The notes beneath the pieces were generated by a model. The model did no database searches and had not been told where the DNA came from. It saw nothing but the letters and a program-made list of their open reading frames with translations. From assembly GCF_009831215.1 (NCBI RefSeq), contig NZ_WUTW01000002.1, forward strand, positions 682,001 to 746,000: DNA of 64,000 nucleotides. The letters run 5' to 3'. Source of the stretch: Actinomadura rayongensis. GTDB lineage: Bacteria; Actinomycetota; Actinomycetes; Streptosporangiales; Streptosporangiaceae. A program made the translations under genes and the position numbers. Positions 32,578-39,583 of this stretch are shown in pieces (position 1 is the first letter of the stretch; each line of letters begins with the position of its first letter).

Positions 32578-33348
32578 TTAGCGGGCGGTGTTCCTGCCGA
32601 GCATGGGGATGTCGGGGAAACCGTGAGTCCGGGGGTGGATTCCGTGGTCGCGCAGCGGTCCCACCGCGAGCCCGTCCGCCCGGCACGCCGCGACGATCCC
32701 GGGCAGGGCGCCGAGCGTCGCGCGCCAGGCGCCGGGCGCGGACGTGACGTCGCTGTCGTGCAGCAGCACCGTCGCGCCGCCCCGCAGGTCCGGAGCGAGG
32801 GTCGCGCGGACGGTCCCGGGCGTCGTCGCGGCCGTCCAGTCCCGTCCCCAGGCCGTCCACAGCACCGGGCGCAGCCCGCAGGCGCGGGCCGCGGCGAGCC
32901 CCTCGCCGCTCAGCGCGCCGTGCGGCGGCCGGTACCAGGCGGGCCGGACGCCGCAGACGTCCCGCACCAGCCGCACCGTCCGCGCGATGCCGGCGGCGAC
33001 GCGGCCCGGCCGCGCGAGCAGCCCGTTCTGGTGCCGCCAGCCGTGCACGGCGACCTCGTGCCCCTCGGCGACCATGCGGCGGCCGAGGTCGGGACGGCGG
33101 CGCAGCAGGTCGCCGAGCACGAAGAACGTGGCCCGGCAGTCCAGCTCGGCGAGGACGTCGAGGAACCGGGGCGTGGACGTGCCGTCCGGCCCGTCGTCGA
33201 AGGTCAGCGCCACATGGCCGGGATCACCGCGCCCGGCCGTGCGGGGCGTCCAGCGGCGGACGGAGCGCAGGCAGGTGACCGCCGGGCCCAGGTGCGCCGC
33301 CAACGCGGCGGCGGCTCCGAGCCCGGCCGGGCGCACGAGAGACGACAT
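32578..33348 (-). CDS. Polysaccharide deacetylase (NodB domain, CE4)
   Basis: 256 residues. CE4 motifs are in order: TFDDGPDG (catalytic Asp and metal Asp), H-x3-H in VHGWRHQNG, RPPHGA, then TAWGRDW, and LLHDSD near the end. An N-terminal hydrophobic segment (GLGAAAALAAHLGPAV) suggests a signal anchor, so it probably acts on cell-wall or surface N-acetylated sugars. ATG at 33348 (MSSLVRPAG) was preferred to an upstream in-frame start because the anchor begins there. It diverges from the glycosyltransferase gene with a 31-base gap. Confidence 0.88.
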   Translation of the reverse strand: MSSLVRPAGLGAAAALAAHLGPAVTCLRSVRRWTPRTAGRGDPGHVALTFDDGPDGTSTPRFLDVLAELDCRATFFVLGDLLRRRPDLGRRMVAEGHEVAVHGWRHQNGLLARPGRVAAGIARTVRLVRDVCGVRPAWYRPPHGALSGEGLAAARACGLRPVLWTAWGRDWTAATTPGTVRATLAPDLRGGATVLLHDSDVTSAPGAWRATLGALPGIVAACRADGLAVGPLRDHGIHPRTHGFPDIPMLGRNTAR

Positions 33349-33379
33349 ACGGCAAGTCTGCTCAGAAAGGCTCCAGCAC

Positions 33380-34435
33380 ATGGGCAAGCGGCTGTTAATT
33401 CTCACGGCCGGAATGGGTGCGGGCCACGACGAGGTCGCCGCCGAGCTGGCCCGCAGGCTCGCGCCGGACGGGTTCGACGCCGCCGTCGTGGACGTGCTGG
33501 ACCTGCTTCCGCTCCGCCTCGGCCGGGGGCTGCGCCGCTTCTACCACGGCATGATCCTGCGGACGCCGTGGCTGTACGGGGCGTTGTACCGGAGGTTCTT
33601 CGTCCCGTCCGGCCCGCCCCGGGTGTCGCCGCTCGTGGTGTGGATGGCGGCGCGGCTGGACCGCGCGCTGCGCGGCCGTCCGCCGGACGCCGTCGTGTCC
33701 ACGTTCCATCTCGCGGCGCAGGTCGCCGGGCGGTTGCGCGAGTCCGGGCGGCTGCCGGCGGCGTCGATCGTGCTCGTCACGGACTTCGCCGTCCACCGGC
33801 TGTGGCTGCACCGGGGCAATGACCGCTACCTGTGCCCGGACGAGGCCGCCGCGCGGACGGTGACGGCGGCGACGGGCCGTCCGGCGACCGGCTGCGCGCC
33901 GCTGGTGCGCCCGCAGTTCCGCCGGGACGCGCGGCCCGTCGCGGAGTTCCGGTCCGCGGACCGCCCGGTGCTCGTGTCGGCGGGGTCGTGGGGCGTCGGC
34001 GAGGTCGCGGAGACGATGCGGGTCCTCGCCCGGTCCGGCCGCTACCTCCCGGTGGTGCTGTGCGGGCGCAACGAGCGGCTGATCCGGCGATTGCGCGGCG
34101 CGGGCGCGGGCCTCGTCCTCGGCTGGCGGGACGACATCGCGGACCTGATGGCGGGCGCGTACGCGTTCGTCGACAACGCGGCCGGCCTGAGCTGCCGGGA
34201 GGCGTTCGCGCGGGGGCTGCCGGTGGTCTCCTACCGTCCGATCCCCGGCCACGGGCGGGACGGGGCGCGCGCGATGGCCGACAGCGGCGTCAGCGTCTAC
34301 GCGCGGACCCCCGCCGAACTGCTGGACGCCCTGGACGGCCTGGCCGACCCGTCCACGCGGGACCGGCAGGTCGCGCGGGCTTATGCCCTGTTCGACGCGC
34401 CCGCCGCCGAGCAGGTCGTCACTGCGTCGGCGTGA
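33380..34435 (+). CDS. MGDG-synthase-like glycosyltransferase (GT28)
   Basis: 351 residues. The N-terminal half starts LLILTAGMGAGHDEVAAELA, the MGDG-synthase N-terminal domain. The C-terminal half carries the GT28 donor-binding region (FVDNAAGLSCREAFARGLPV). Enzymes of this type move a sugar from a nucleotide donor to diacylglycerol or a similar lipid at the inner face of the membrane. ATG with AGAAAGG nine bases upstream. It is paired divergently with the polysaccharide deacetylase, and both could act on envelope glycoconjugates. Its end overlaps the convergent transporter gene by 17 bases. Confidence 0.82.
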   Translation: MGKRLLILTAGMGAGHDEVAAELARRLAPDGFDAAVVDVLDLLPLRLGRGLRRFYHGMILRTPWLYGALYRRFFVPSGPPRVSPLVVWMAARLDRALRGRPPDAVVSTFHLAAQVAGRLRESGRLPAASIVLVTDFAVHRLWLHRGNDRYLCPDEAAARTVTAATGRPATGCAPLVRPQFRRDARPVAEFRSADRPVLVSAGSWGVGEVAETMRVLARSGRYLPVVLCGRNERLIRRLRGAGAGLVLGWRDDIADLMAGAYAFVDNAAGLSCREAFARGLPVVSYRPIPGHGRDGARAMADSGVSVYARTPAELLDALDGLADPSTRDRQVARAYALFDAPAAEQVVTASA

Positions 34436-35405
34436 CGCCGTGGTGCTCCTGGAGCACCGGCGACCGTGACAACCGGATGCTGCCGAGCGCGATCAGCAGG
34501 ACGCCGAGCACTTCGACGGCCACCCAGGGGCCGGTGCGGACGCGCTCGCCGAACAGGCCGATCCCGAGGAGGATGCTGGCGACGGGGTCGGTGACCGTCA
34601 GCGCGGGCTGAACGGCGACGAGCGATCCGCTCTGCAGGGCGTTCTGGAGCAGGAACAGCGCGGCGAGCCCGGCCGCCGCCATCCCGTACAGCTCCCAGGA
34701 CGCGGCCGTCGCCGCGAGCCCGTCGCCGAACAGCTCGGTGACCTCCTTCATCAGCGCGGCGGTGAGCGCGAAGCTCACCGAGGACGCGACGCCGAACAGG
34801 ACGCCGCGCACCGCGCCCCGGGCCACGAGCGCCGCGACGACCAGGAGCGCGACGCCGCCGACGCAGATCACGCACGCGACGATCCAGCTCCACGTCCCGG
34901 GGTCGCGGACGCCCGCGCGCGGCGACGCGGCGACGAGCAGCCCGACGAGCCCGGCCGTGAGCAGCCCGACGCCCGTCCACGGGACGCCCCGCAGCCCGCA
35001 CGGCGCGACCGCCGCGAGCAGGATCATCGTGATCGGCAGTTCGGCGGACAGGACGGGCTGGACGAGCGTCAGCCCCGCCATCGACAGCGCCGCCGCCTGG
35101 AGCGCGAACGCGGCGACGAGCGCCGCGATCCCGCCGAGCCAGCCGGGGTCGCGGAGCAGGTCGGCGAACAGCGACAGGCGGAACGTGTGGGCCTCGGGGG
35201 CGGTCCGCGCGGCCCTGCGCTGCAGCACCGAGGCCAGCGCGTTGGCGGCGGCGGCCAGCAGCGCGAGGAACGCGGCGATCAACGGCGTCCCCGGGGCATC
35301 GTCCGTCCTTCGTCGGCGGGTGTTTCCCGAGGTCGTACCCGTTGATCGGCGGCGGAGCGGGGGCTTGGTCAGAGCGTTACCCGTCCTCCCACAGAGTTCT
35401 GCCAA
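34419..35405 (-). CDS. DMT-superfamily transporter (EamA-like)
   Basis: Up to 328 residues with about nine or ten hydrophobic helices, starting LIAAFLALLAAAANALASVL. A repeated inner half is visible (LVQPVLSAELPITMILL and VAVQPALTVTDPVASILLG), as in EamA permeases. The first 40 residues, rich in Arg and Thr, are not convincing. The only in-frame starts are a TTG at 35405 and another TTG near the first helix, so the true start is open. The substrate is unknown. It converges with the glycosyltransferase gene with a small overlap. Confidence 0.75.
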   Translation of the reverse strand: MAELCGRTGNALTKPPLRRRSTGTTSGNTRRRRTDDAPGTPLIAAFLALLAAAANALASVLQRRAARTAPEAHTFRLSLFADLLRDPGWLGGIAALVAAFALQAAALSMAGLTLVQPVLSAELPITMILLAAVAPCGLRGVPWTGVGLLTAGLVGLLVAASPRAGVRDPGTWSWIVACVICVGGVALLVVAALVARGAVRGVLFGVASSVSFALTAALMKEVTELFGDGLAATAASWELYGMAAAGLAALFLLQNALQSGSLVAVQPALTVTDPVASILLGIGLFGERVRTGPWVAVEVLGVLLIALGSIRLSRSPVLQEHHGVTPTQ

Positions 35406-35455
35406 AGAAGCCTTCTACCGTCGGCGTCGGTTCCGACCGAAACGGAGGTTTCGCT

Positions 35456-35827
35456 ATGGCACGCAAGACGCTGCTGGCGGGCGCCGCGCTCGCGCTCGTC
35501 CTCACCGGGACGACGGGGGTGGCGGTCGCCGACACCGGTCCCACCGCCAAACCGAAGACGGGGAAGAACGTCGCGAAGTTCTGTGCCCGTGTCGACCGGG
35601 TCTCCAAGCGCGTCGACAAGCTGACCGGCCGCATCTCGGCCGGGCCGGACCAGCGGGGATCGGTGCGCTGGCTCCAGGCCCGCGAGGACAAGGCCCGGTC
35701 CAAGAACCCGCAGCGCGCCGCGCTGATCGAGCAGCGGATCGGGCTGCGCCAGAACCGGCTCGCGGTCCTCAAGCTGCGCCGGCAGGGCCTGACGAAGGCG
35801 CAGACGTGGTGCGCGGCGCAGAAGTAG
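35456..35827 (+). CDS. Small secreted helical protein, hypothetical
   Basis: 123 residues with a signal peptide (MARKTLLAGAALALVLTGTT, cleavage near VAVADTG). A basic helical mature part follows with one Cys near the start (KFCARVDRV) and one at the end (TWCAAQK), possibly joined by a disulfide. RBS GGAGG lies seven bases before the ATG. Its stop overlaps the next small lipoprotein gene, so the two are coupled. No family is recognised, though such coiled-coil secreted proteins are common in this order. Confidence 0.75.
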   Translation: MARKTLLAGAALALVLTGTTGVAVADTGPTAKPKTGKNVAKFCARVDRVSKRVDKLTGRISAGPDQRGSVRWLQAREDKARSKNPQRAALIEQRIGLRQNRLAVLKLRRQGLTKAQTWCAAQK

Positions 35828-36033
35828 CGCGCCGCGCGGCGCGGGCCGCCGTCGTCCTCGCGCTCGCGGCCGGGCCGGTCGCGGCGTGCGGGACGGGCGG
35901 CGGCCCCGGCGCGGCGCCGGGCCACGGCCCGTCCGCGCGGACGGACCAGATCCCGCCCGAGTTGCAGAAGGCCGTGAACGACGCCGAAACCGCCGCGCAG
36001 CAGGGCGAACGCGAGATGGCCGACCAACCGTGA
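35809..36033 (+). CDS. Small lipoprotein, hypothetical
   Basis: 74 residues. The signal peptide ends in a lipobox (LALAAGPVAAC), and a Gly/Pro-rich linker leads to a short acidic helix (ELQKAVNDAETAAQQGEREM). GTG start with GAAGG ten bases upstream, overlapping the last codons of the preceding secreted-protein gene. It lies 44 bases before the response regulator gene on the same strand and may be a target or sensor partner of that system. Confidence 0.65.
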   Translation: MRGAEVARRAARAAVVLALAAGPVAACGTGGGPGAAPGHGPSARTDQIPPELQKAVNDAETAAQQGEREMADQP

Positions 36034-36077
36034 ACCGTGTGGCACCCTGATGGTCGTCGCCGCAGGTCAGGAGTGTC

Positions 36078-36767
36078 GTGAACGCGCCGTACCGGATTCT
36101 CGCCGTCGATGACGACCCGGCGATCCTGCGCGCTCTGCGCCGGGGCCTGGCCCTGGAGGGCTTCGGCGTGGAGAGCGCGGACGGCGGGCGCGGCGCGCTG
36201 GCCGCCGCCGAGCGGACGCCGCCCGAGGCGATCGTGCTGGACGTCTCGATGCCCGACCTGTCCGGGATCGAGGTCTGCCGGACGCTGCGGGAACGGGGCG
36301 TGGACGTCCCGATCCTGATGCTGTCGGCGCTGGACGAGGTCGCCGACCGGGTCGCGGGCCTCGCGGCGGGCGCGGACGACTACGTGGTCAAGCCGTTCGA
36401 CCTGACCGAGCTGGCTCTGCGGCTGCGGGCGCTGCTGCGGCGCGCCGGACCGGCGCCGGGACGGCTCGTCCGCGTCGGCGACCTCGTCCTCGACCCCGAC
36501 ACGCGCCGGGTGACGGTCGGCGGGCGTCCCGTCGAGCTGACCCGCCGCGAGTTCTCCCTGCTGGAGACGCTGGCGCGCAACGCGGGGATCGTCCTGTCCC
36601 GCTCGGTGCTGCTGGACCGCGTGTGGGGCTACGACTTCGAGGTCACCAGCAACGCCGTGGACACCTTCGTCGGATACCTGCGGCGCAAACTGGAGGCCGA
36701 CGGGACGCCGCGCATGATCCACACCGTGCGCGGCGTCGGGTTCGTCCTGCGGGAGCCCGGCGCATGA
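36078..36767 (+). CDS. OmpR-family response regulator (MprA/TcrA-like)
   Basis: 229 residues. The receiver domain has DDD acidic residues near position 11, the phosphoacceptor in IVLDVSMPDLSG, a conserved Ser (MLSALDE) and Lys (VVKPFDL). The C-terminal winged helix (about 130-226) ends TVRGVGFVLRE, the OmpR wing. GTG start with AGGAG upstream. The stop overlaps the kinase start (ATGA), so it forms a standard two-component operon with the next gene. Confidence 0.93.
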   Translation: MNAPYRILAVDDDPAILRALRRGLALEGFGVESADGGRGALAAAERTPPEAIVLDVSMPDLSGIEVCRTLRERGVDVPILMLSALDEVADRVAGLAAGADDYVVKPFDLTELALRLRALLRRAGPAPGRLVRVGDLVLDPDTRRVTVGGRPVELTRREFSLLETLARNAGIVLSRSVLLDRVWGYDFEVTSNAVDTFVGYLRRKLEADGTPRMIHTVRGVGFVLREPGA

Positions 36768-38176
36768 AGCTGACCACCCGGTTCGCCGTCATCACCGCGG
36801 TGCTCGTACCGGTGCTGGTGCTGCTGGCCGGGCTGCTCGTCCTGCGGCTCGCCTCGCACGACCTGAAGGCGGAACGGGACCGGCAGCTCACCGTCCGGTT
36901 GCACGGGCTCGTCCCGACCGCGACGACGTACGCGCAGCGGTCCCGCCGGACGCCGCTGTCGCCGCCCGAGCGCGCGCAGCAGCGGGTGAGCGGCGCGGCG
37001 CGCGACGACGGCTCCGGCGGCGTGTTCCTGCTGCCGCGGCTCGGCGAGCCGCTGGTCGTCGGGACCGTGCCGAGCGCCCGTCCCGACGGGGCCGGTCCGG
37101 CGACGATCGTGTCCGGGGGGCGGCGCTGGCGGTTCGTCGCCACCGGCCTCGGCGCGCGCGGCAACGTCGGCCGGTTGTGGGTGTTCGAGCCGGAGAGCCG
37201 TGTGAGCGCGCGGATCTCGCTGCTGCGCCAGCGTTTGGCCGTCGTCACGCTCGTCGCCGCCGGGGTGGGCGCGCTGGCCGGGTTCGGGCTGGCGCGGTTC
37301 GCGGTGCGTCCGTTGACCGTCCTGCGCGGGCAGGCCGGGGCGATCGGCCGCTCGCCCGGCGCGGGGCGGCGGCTCGCGACCACGTCCGGGACCGTGGAGG
37401 TGGACGAGCTGGCGCGGCTCGTCAACGACCTGCTGGAGCGCGGCGACGACGCGGTGCGCCGCACGGGCGCGGCGCTGGAGACGGCCCGGGCGTTCGCCGC
37501 CAACGCCGCCCACGAGCTGCGCACGCCGCTGACCAGCATGGGGACGAACCTCGGCCTGGTGAACCACCCGGGGATCGGCGCCGCCGAGCGGGCCGAGGTC
37601 GTCGCGGACCTCGTCGCCGAGCACGCCCGGATGGACCGGCTGATCACGATGCTGCGGCAGCTCGCGCGCGGGGAGCTGCTGGATCCGCGCAGCGTCGCGG
37701 CCGTCGACCTGCCCGATCTCGTCGAGGCGTCGGTCGAGGACGCGCGCCGTCGGCATCACGGCGCTTCGATCACCGTCGACGTTCCGGACACCGGGACGGT
37801 GCGCGGCTGGCCCGAGGGCCTGCGGATGATCGTGGACAACCTGATCGACAACGCGGCCGTCCACGGCGCCGACGCGGACGGCCGCGCGGCGATCGAGGTC
37901 ACGCTGGCCGAAGCGCCGGACGGGCTGGTGCTGCGCGTCCGCGACCACGGGCCGGGCGTCCCGGAGGCCGCCCGGCGGACGATCTTCGACCGGTTCGCGC
38001 GGCGGCCCGGCAGCCCGGGGTCCGGTCTCGGCCTGACGCTCGTGGCGCAGCAGGTCGGTCTGCACGGCGGGACGATCGCCGTCGCCGCGCCGCCGGACGG
38101 CCCGGGAGCGGTGTTCGACGTCCGCCTTCCGCGCTCGCCCGAGCCGGGCGGCGACCCGGCGTCGTGGCTGCGGTGA
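36764..38176 (+). CDS. Sensor histidine kinase, partner of the OmpR regulator
   Basis: 470 residues. Two transmembrane helices (8-28 and about 152-174) enclose an extracellular domain of about 120 residues. A HAMP-like segment follows, then HisKA with the phosphorylated His in AAHELRTPLTSM, the N box (MIVDNLIDNAAVHG), and G boxes (DHGPGVPEAAR and GSGLGLTLVAQQ). The ATG overlaps the response-regulator stop. The signal is unknown. The last codons before the stop are followed by a repeat-rich noncoding stretch. Confidence 0.93.
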   Translation: MKLTTRFAVITAVLVPVLVLLAGLLVLRLASHDLKAERDRQLTVRLHGLVPTATTYAQRSRRTPLSPPERAQQRVSGAARDDGSGGVFLLPRLGEPLVVGTVPSARPDGAGPATIVSGGRRWRFVATGLGARGNVGRLWVFEPESRVSARISLLRQRLAVVTLVAAGVGALAGFGLARFAVRPLTVLRGQAGAIGRSPGAGRRLATTSGTVEVDELARLVNDLLERGDDAVRRTGAALETARAFAANAAHELRTPLTSMGTNLGLVNHPGIGAAERAEVVADLVAEHARMDRLITMLRQLARGELLDPRSVAAVDLPDLVEASVEDARRRHHGASITVDVPDTGTVRGWPEGLRMIVDNLIDNAAVHGADADGRAAIEVTLAEAPDGLVLRVRDHGPGVPEAARRTIFDRFARRPGSPGSGLGLTLVAQQVGLHGGTIAVAAPPDGPGAVFDVRLPRSPEPGGDPASWLR

Positions 38177-38193
38177 CGCCGCGTTCCCTCGGG

Positions 38194-38355
38194 GCGGACG
38201 TACGGGCGTAGGCGGCGGCCATCCCGCTCGCCGTACGCCAGGGCGGACGCGGGCATGGTGGCGGACGTGCGGGCGTAGGCGGCGGCCGTCCCGAGCCCGC
38301 CGTACGCGGGCATGGTGGCGGACGTGCGGGCGTGGGCGGCGGCCGTCCCGAGCCT
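38194..38355 (+). repeat. Three tandem copies of a 57-67 bp unit
   Basis: Copies start at 38194, 38261 and 38318, each beginning GCGGACGTRCGGGCGTRGGC and continuing GGCGGCCRTCCCG. The first unit is 67 bp and the second 57 bp; the third fades after about 38 bp. The difference of 10 bp comes from an internal duplication in copy 1 (GGGCGGACGC). It lies just after the histidine kinase gene. Confidence 0.8.
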
Positions 38356-38753
38356 GTCGCCGCACAGCTCCGCCGGGCCCGGTCGGCGACGTGACCAGGT
38401 CCGGCCCCGTCGGCGACATCCGGGCGGGAAGATGCTCCGCGTTCCCGTACGCGCGGACGCCGCCGTCGAGAAGCGCTGCGACCAGCGCCGCACCGGCCGT
38501 TCGCGGCACCCTCGCACCGCCCACGATGCCCGGCGGCGAAGGCTTCGGGGCGCCCCCGCGCGTCGCGTCCGCTTCCGTCCCCTGGGGGAATCTTGACAGG
38601 GGCACCCCCGTCATCTTCGATCGACGGGACGGGCCCGTGACCAGGTGTTCATGGCCCGTCCCACCGGCACCGCGGTGCCCTCCCCCGTGGGGCACCGGGT
38701 GTCGGCCGGGCGCCCCCGTCCTCGGGCCCGCCCCCTTCCCTGGTTGCACCGAC

Positions 38754-38769
38754 TCGAACACATGTTTGA
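38754..38769. promoter_or_regulatory. LexA-type SOS box upstream of the AlkB-like gene
   Basis: TCGAACACATGTTTGA compares with the actinobacterial SOS box TCGAAC-N4-GTTCGA with one mismatch. It ends 22 bases before the ATG of the AlkB-like gene, so LexA bound here would block its promoter. This fits a DNA-damage-induced repair gene. Confidence 0.7.
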
Positions 38770-38791
38770 CTCGGTGGGTAGTCTGGGGTCT

Positions 38792-39409
38792 ATGTTCCAA
38801 GCGTCGCTTTTGGATGCGGATGAGATCGGTGTCGGGTCTCTGGGGTCGTCGGTGCGGCGCGTCCCGCTGACCGACGGCGCCTGGATCGACCTGCGTCCGG
38901 GGTGGATCAGCGGCGCCGACACGCTCTTCCAGCGGCTGGTGGAGACCGTCCCGTGGCGCGACGAACGGCGCCGCATGTACGACCGGGTCGTCGCGGTGCC
39001 GCGCCGCCTCGCCTTCTACCGCGCGGGCGCGGCGCTGCCCGATCCGGCGCTCGCCGAGATGAAGCGGCTGCTGGACGAGCACTACGCCGACGAGCTGGGC
39101 GAGCCCTTCGCCACGGCCGGGCTGTGCCTCTACCGCGACCACCGCGACAGCGTGTCCTGGCACGGCGACCAGCACGGCCGGGGCCGCCACGAGGACGTGA
39201 TGGTCGCGATCGTCTCGCTCGGGACGCCGCGCCCGCTGCTGCTGCGTCCCCGGTCCGGCGGCCCGGCGCGCCGCTACGAGCCGGGCCACGGCGACCTGTT
39301 GGTGATGGGCGGGAGCTGCCAGCGGACGTGGGAGCACGCGGTCCCCAAGAGCGCCCGGCCGCTCGGTCCCCGGGTGAGTATTCAGTTCCGTCCGGCCAAC
39401 GTCGGTTGA
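38792..39409 (+). CDS. AlkB-like 2-oxoglutarate/Fe(II) oxygenase
   Basis: 205 residues. The iron-binding HxD lies in SWHGDQHGRG. The distal His is probably the one in WEHAVPK, and the 2-oxoglutarate Arg is in PRVSIQFR. Before it LCLYRDHRDSVSWHGD gives the YxxxxDxxxWHxD context of AlkB. AlkB proteins remove methyl groups from damaged bases in DNA or RNA by oxidation. ATG at 38792 (MFQASLLDADEIG) was chosen since the preceding frame is the LexA-box region. The gene stands alone. Confidence 0.85.
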   Translation: MFQASLLDADEIGVGSLGSSVRRVPLTDGAWIDLRPGWISGADTLFQRLVETVPWRDERRRMYDRVVAVPRRLAFYRAGAALPDPALAEMKRLLDEHYADELGEPFATAGLCLYRDHRDSVSWHGDQHGRGRHEDVMVAIVSLGTPRPLLLRPRSGGPARRYEPGHGDLLVMGGSCQRTWEHAVPKSARPLGPRVSIQFRPANVG

Positions 39410-39429
39410 GCGCGCGGTCCCCGGAAATA

Positions 39430-39478
39430 CAGCCGGCCGGGGGCCGAGGGGTCGTCGGCGGCTCCCGGCCGGCGGCTG
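39430..39478 (+). terminator. Imperfect hairpin after the AlkB-like gene
   Basis: CAGCCGGCCGGGGGCC pairs with GGCTCCCGGCCGGCGGCTG downstream apart from a two-base bulge and one mismatch. It begins 21 bases after the stop codon. Confidence 0.5.
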
Positions 39479-39583
39479 TGGCGCCGTCGATGACGGGCCG
39501 CGCTCACATACTGACGGGCCGCGTTCGCGGCCGTCCGGCGCTTGACGGAATCTGACCGAGGAGACGTCCGGCCCGGCGATTGT

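Larger units (their letters stand above)
38177..38791. other. Intergenic region with tandem repeats and a LexA-type box
   Basis: No convincing gene in 615 bases. The left part holds a three-copy repeat and the right end a LexA-type palindrome (both listed separately). The middle is GC-rich without structure that could be recognised. Minus-strand frames through it encode the repeat as LGTAAAYARTSATMPA but have no gene-like ends. Confidence 0.5.

Noticed and set aside
36629..39337. 902-codon minus-strand open frame
   Set aside because: Runs antisense through the histidine kinase, the repeat region and the AlkB-like gene; composition is typical of high-GC shadow frames.
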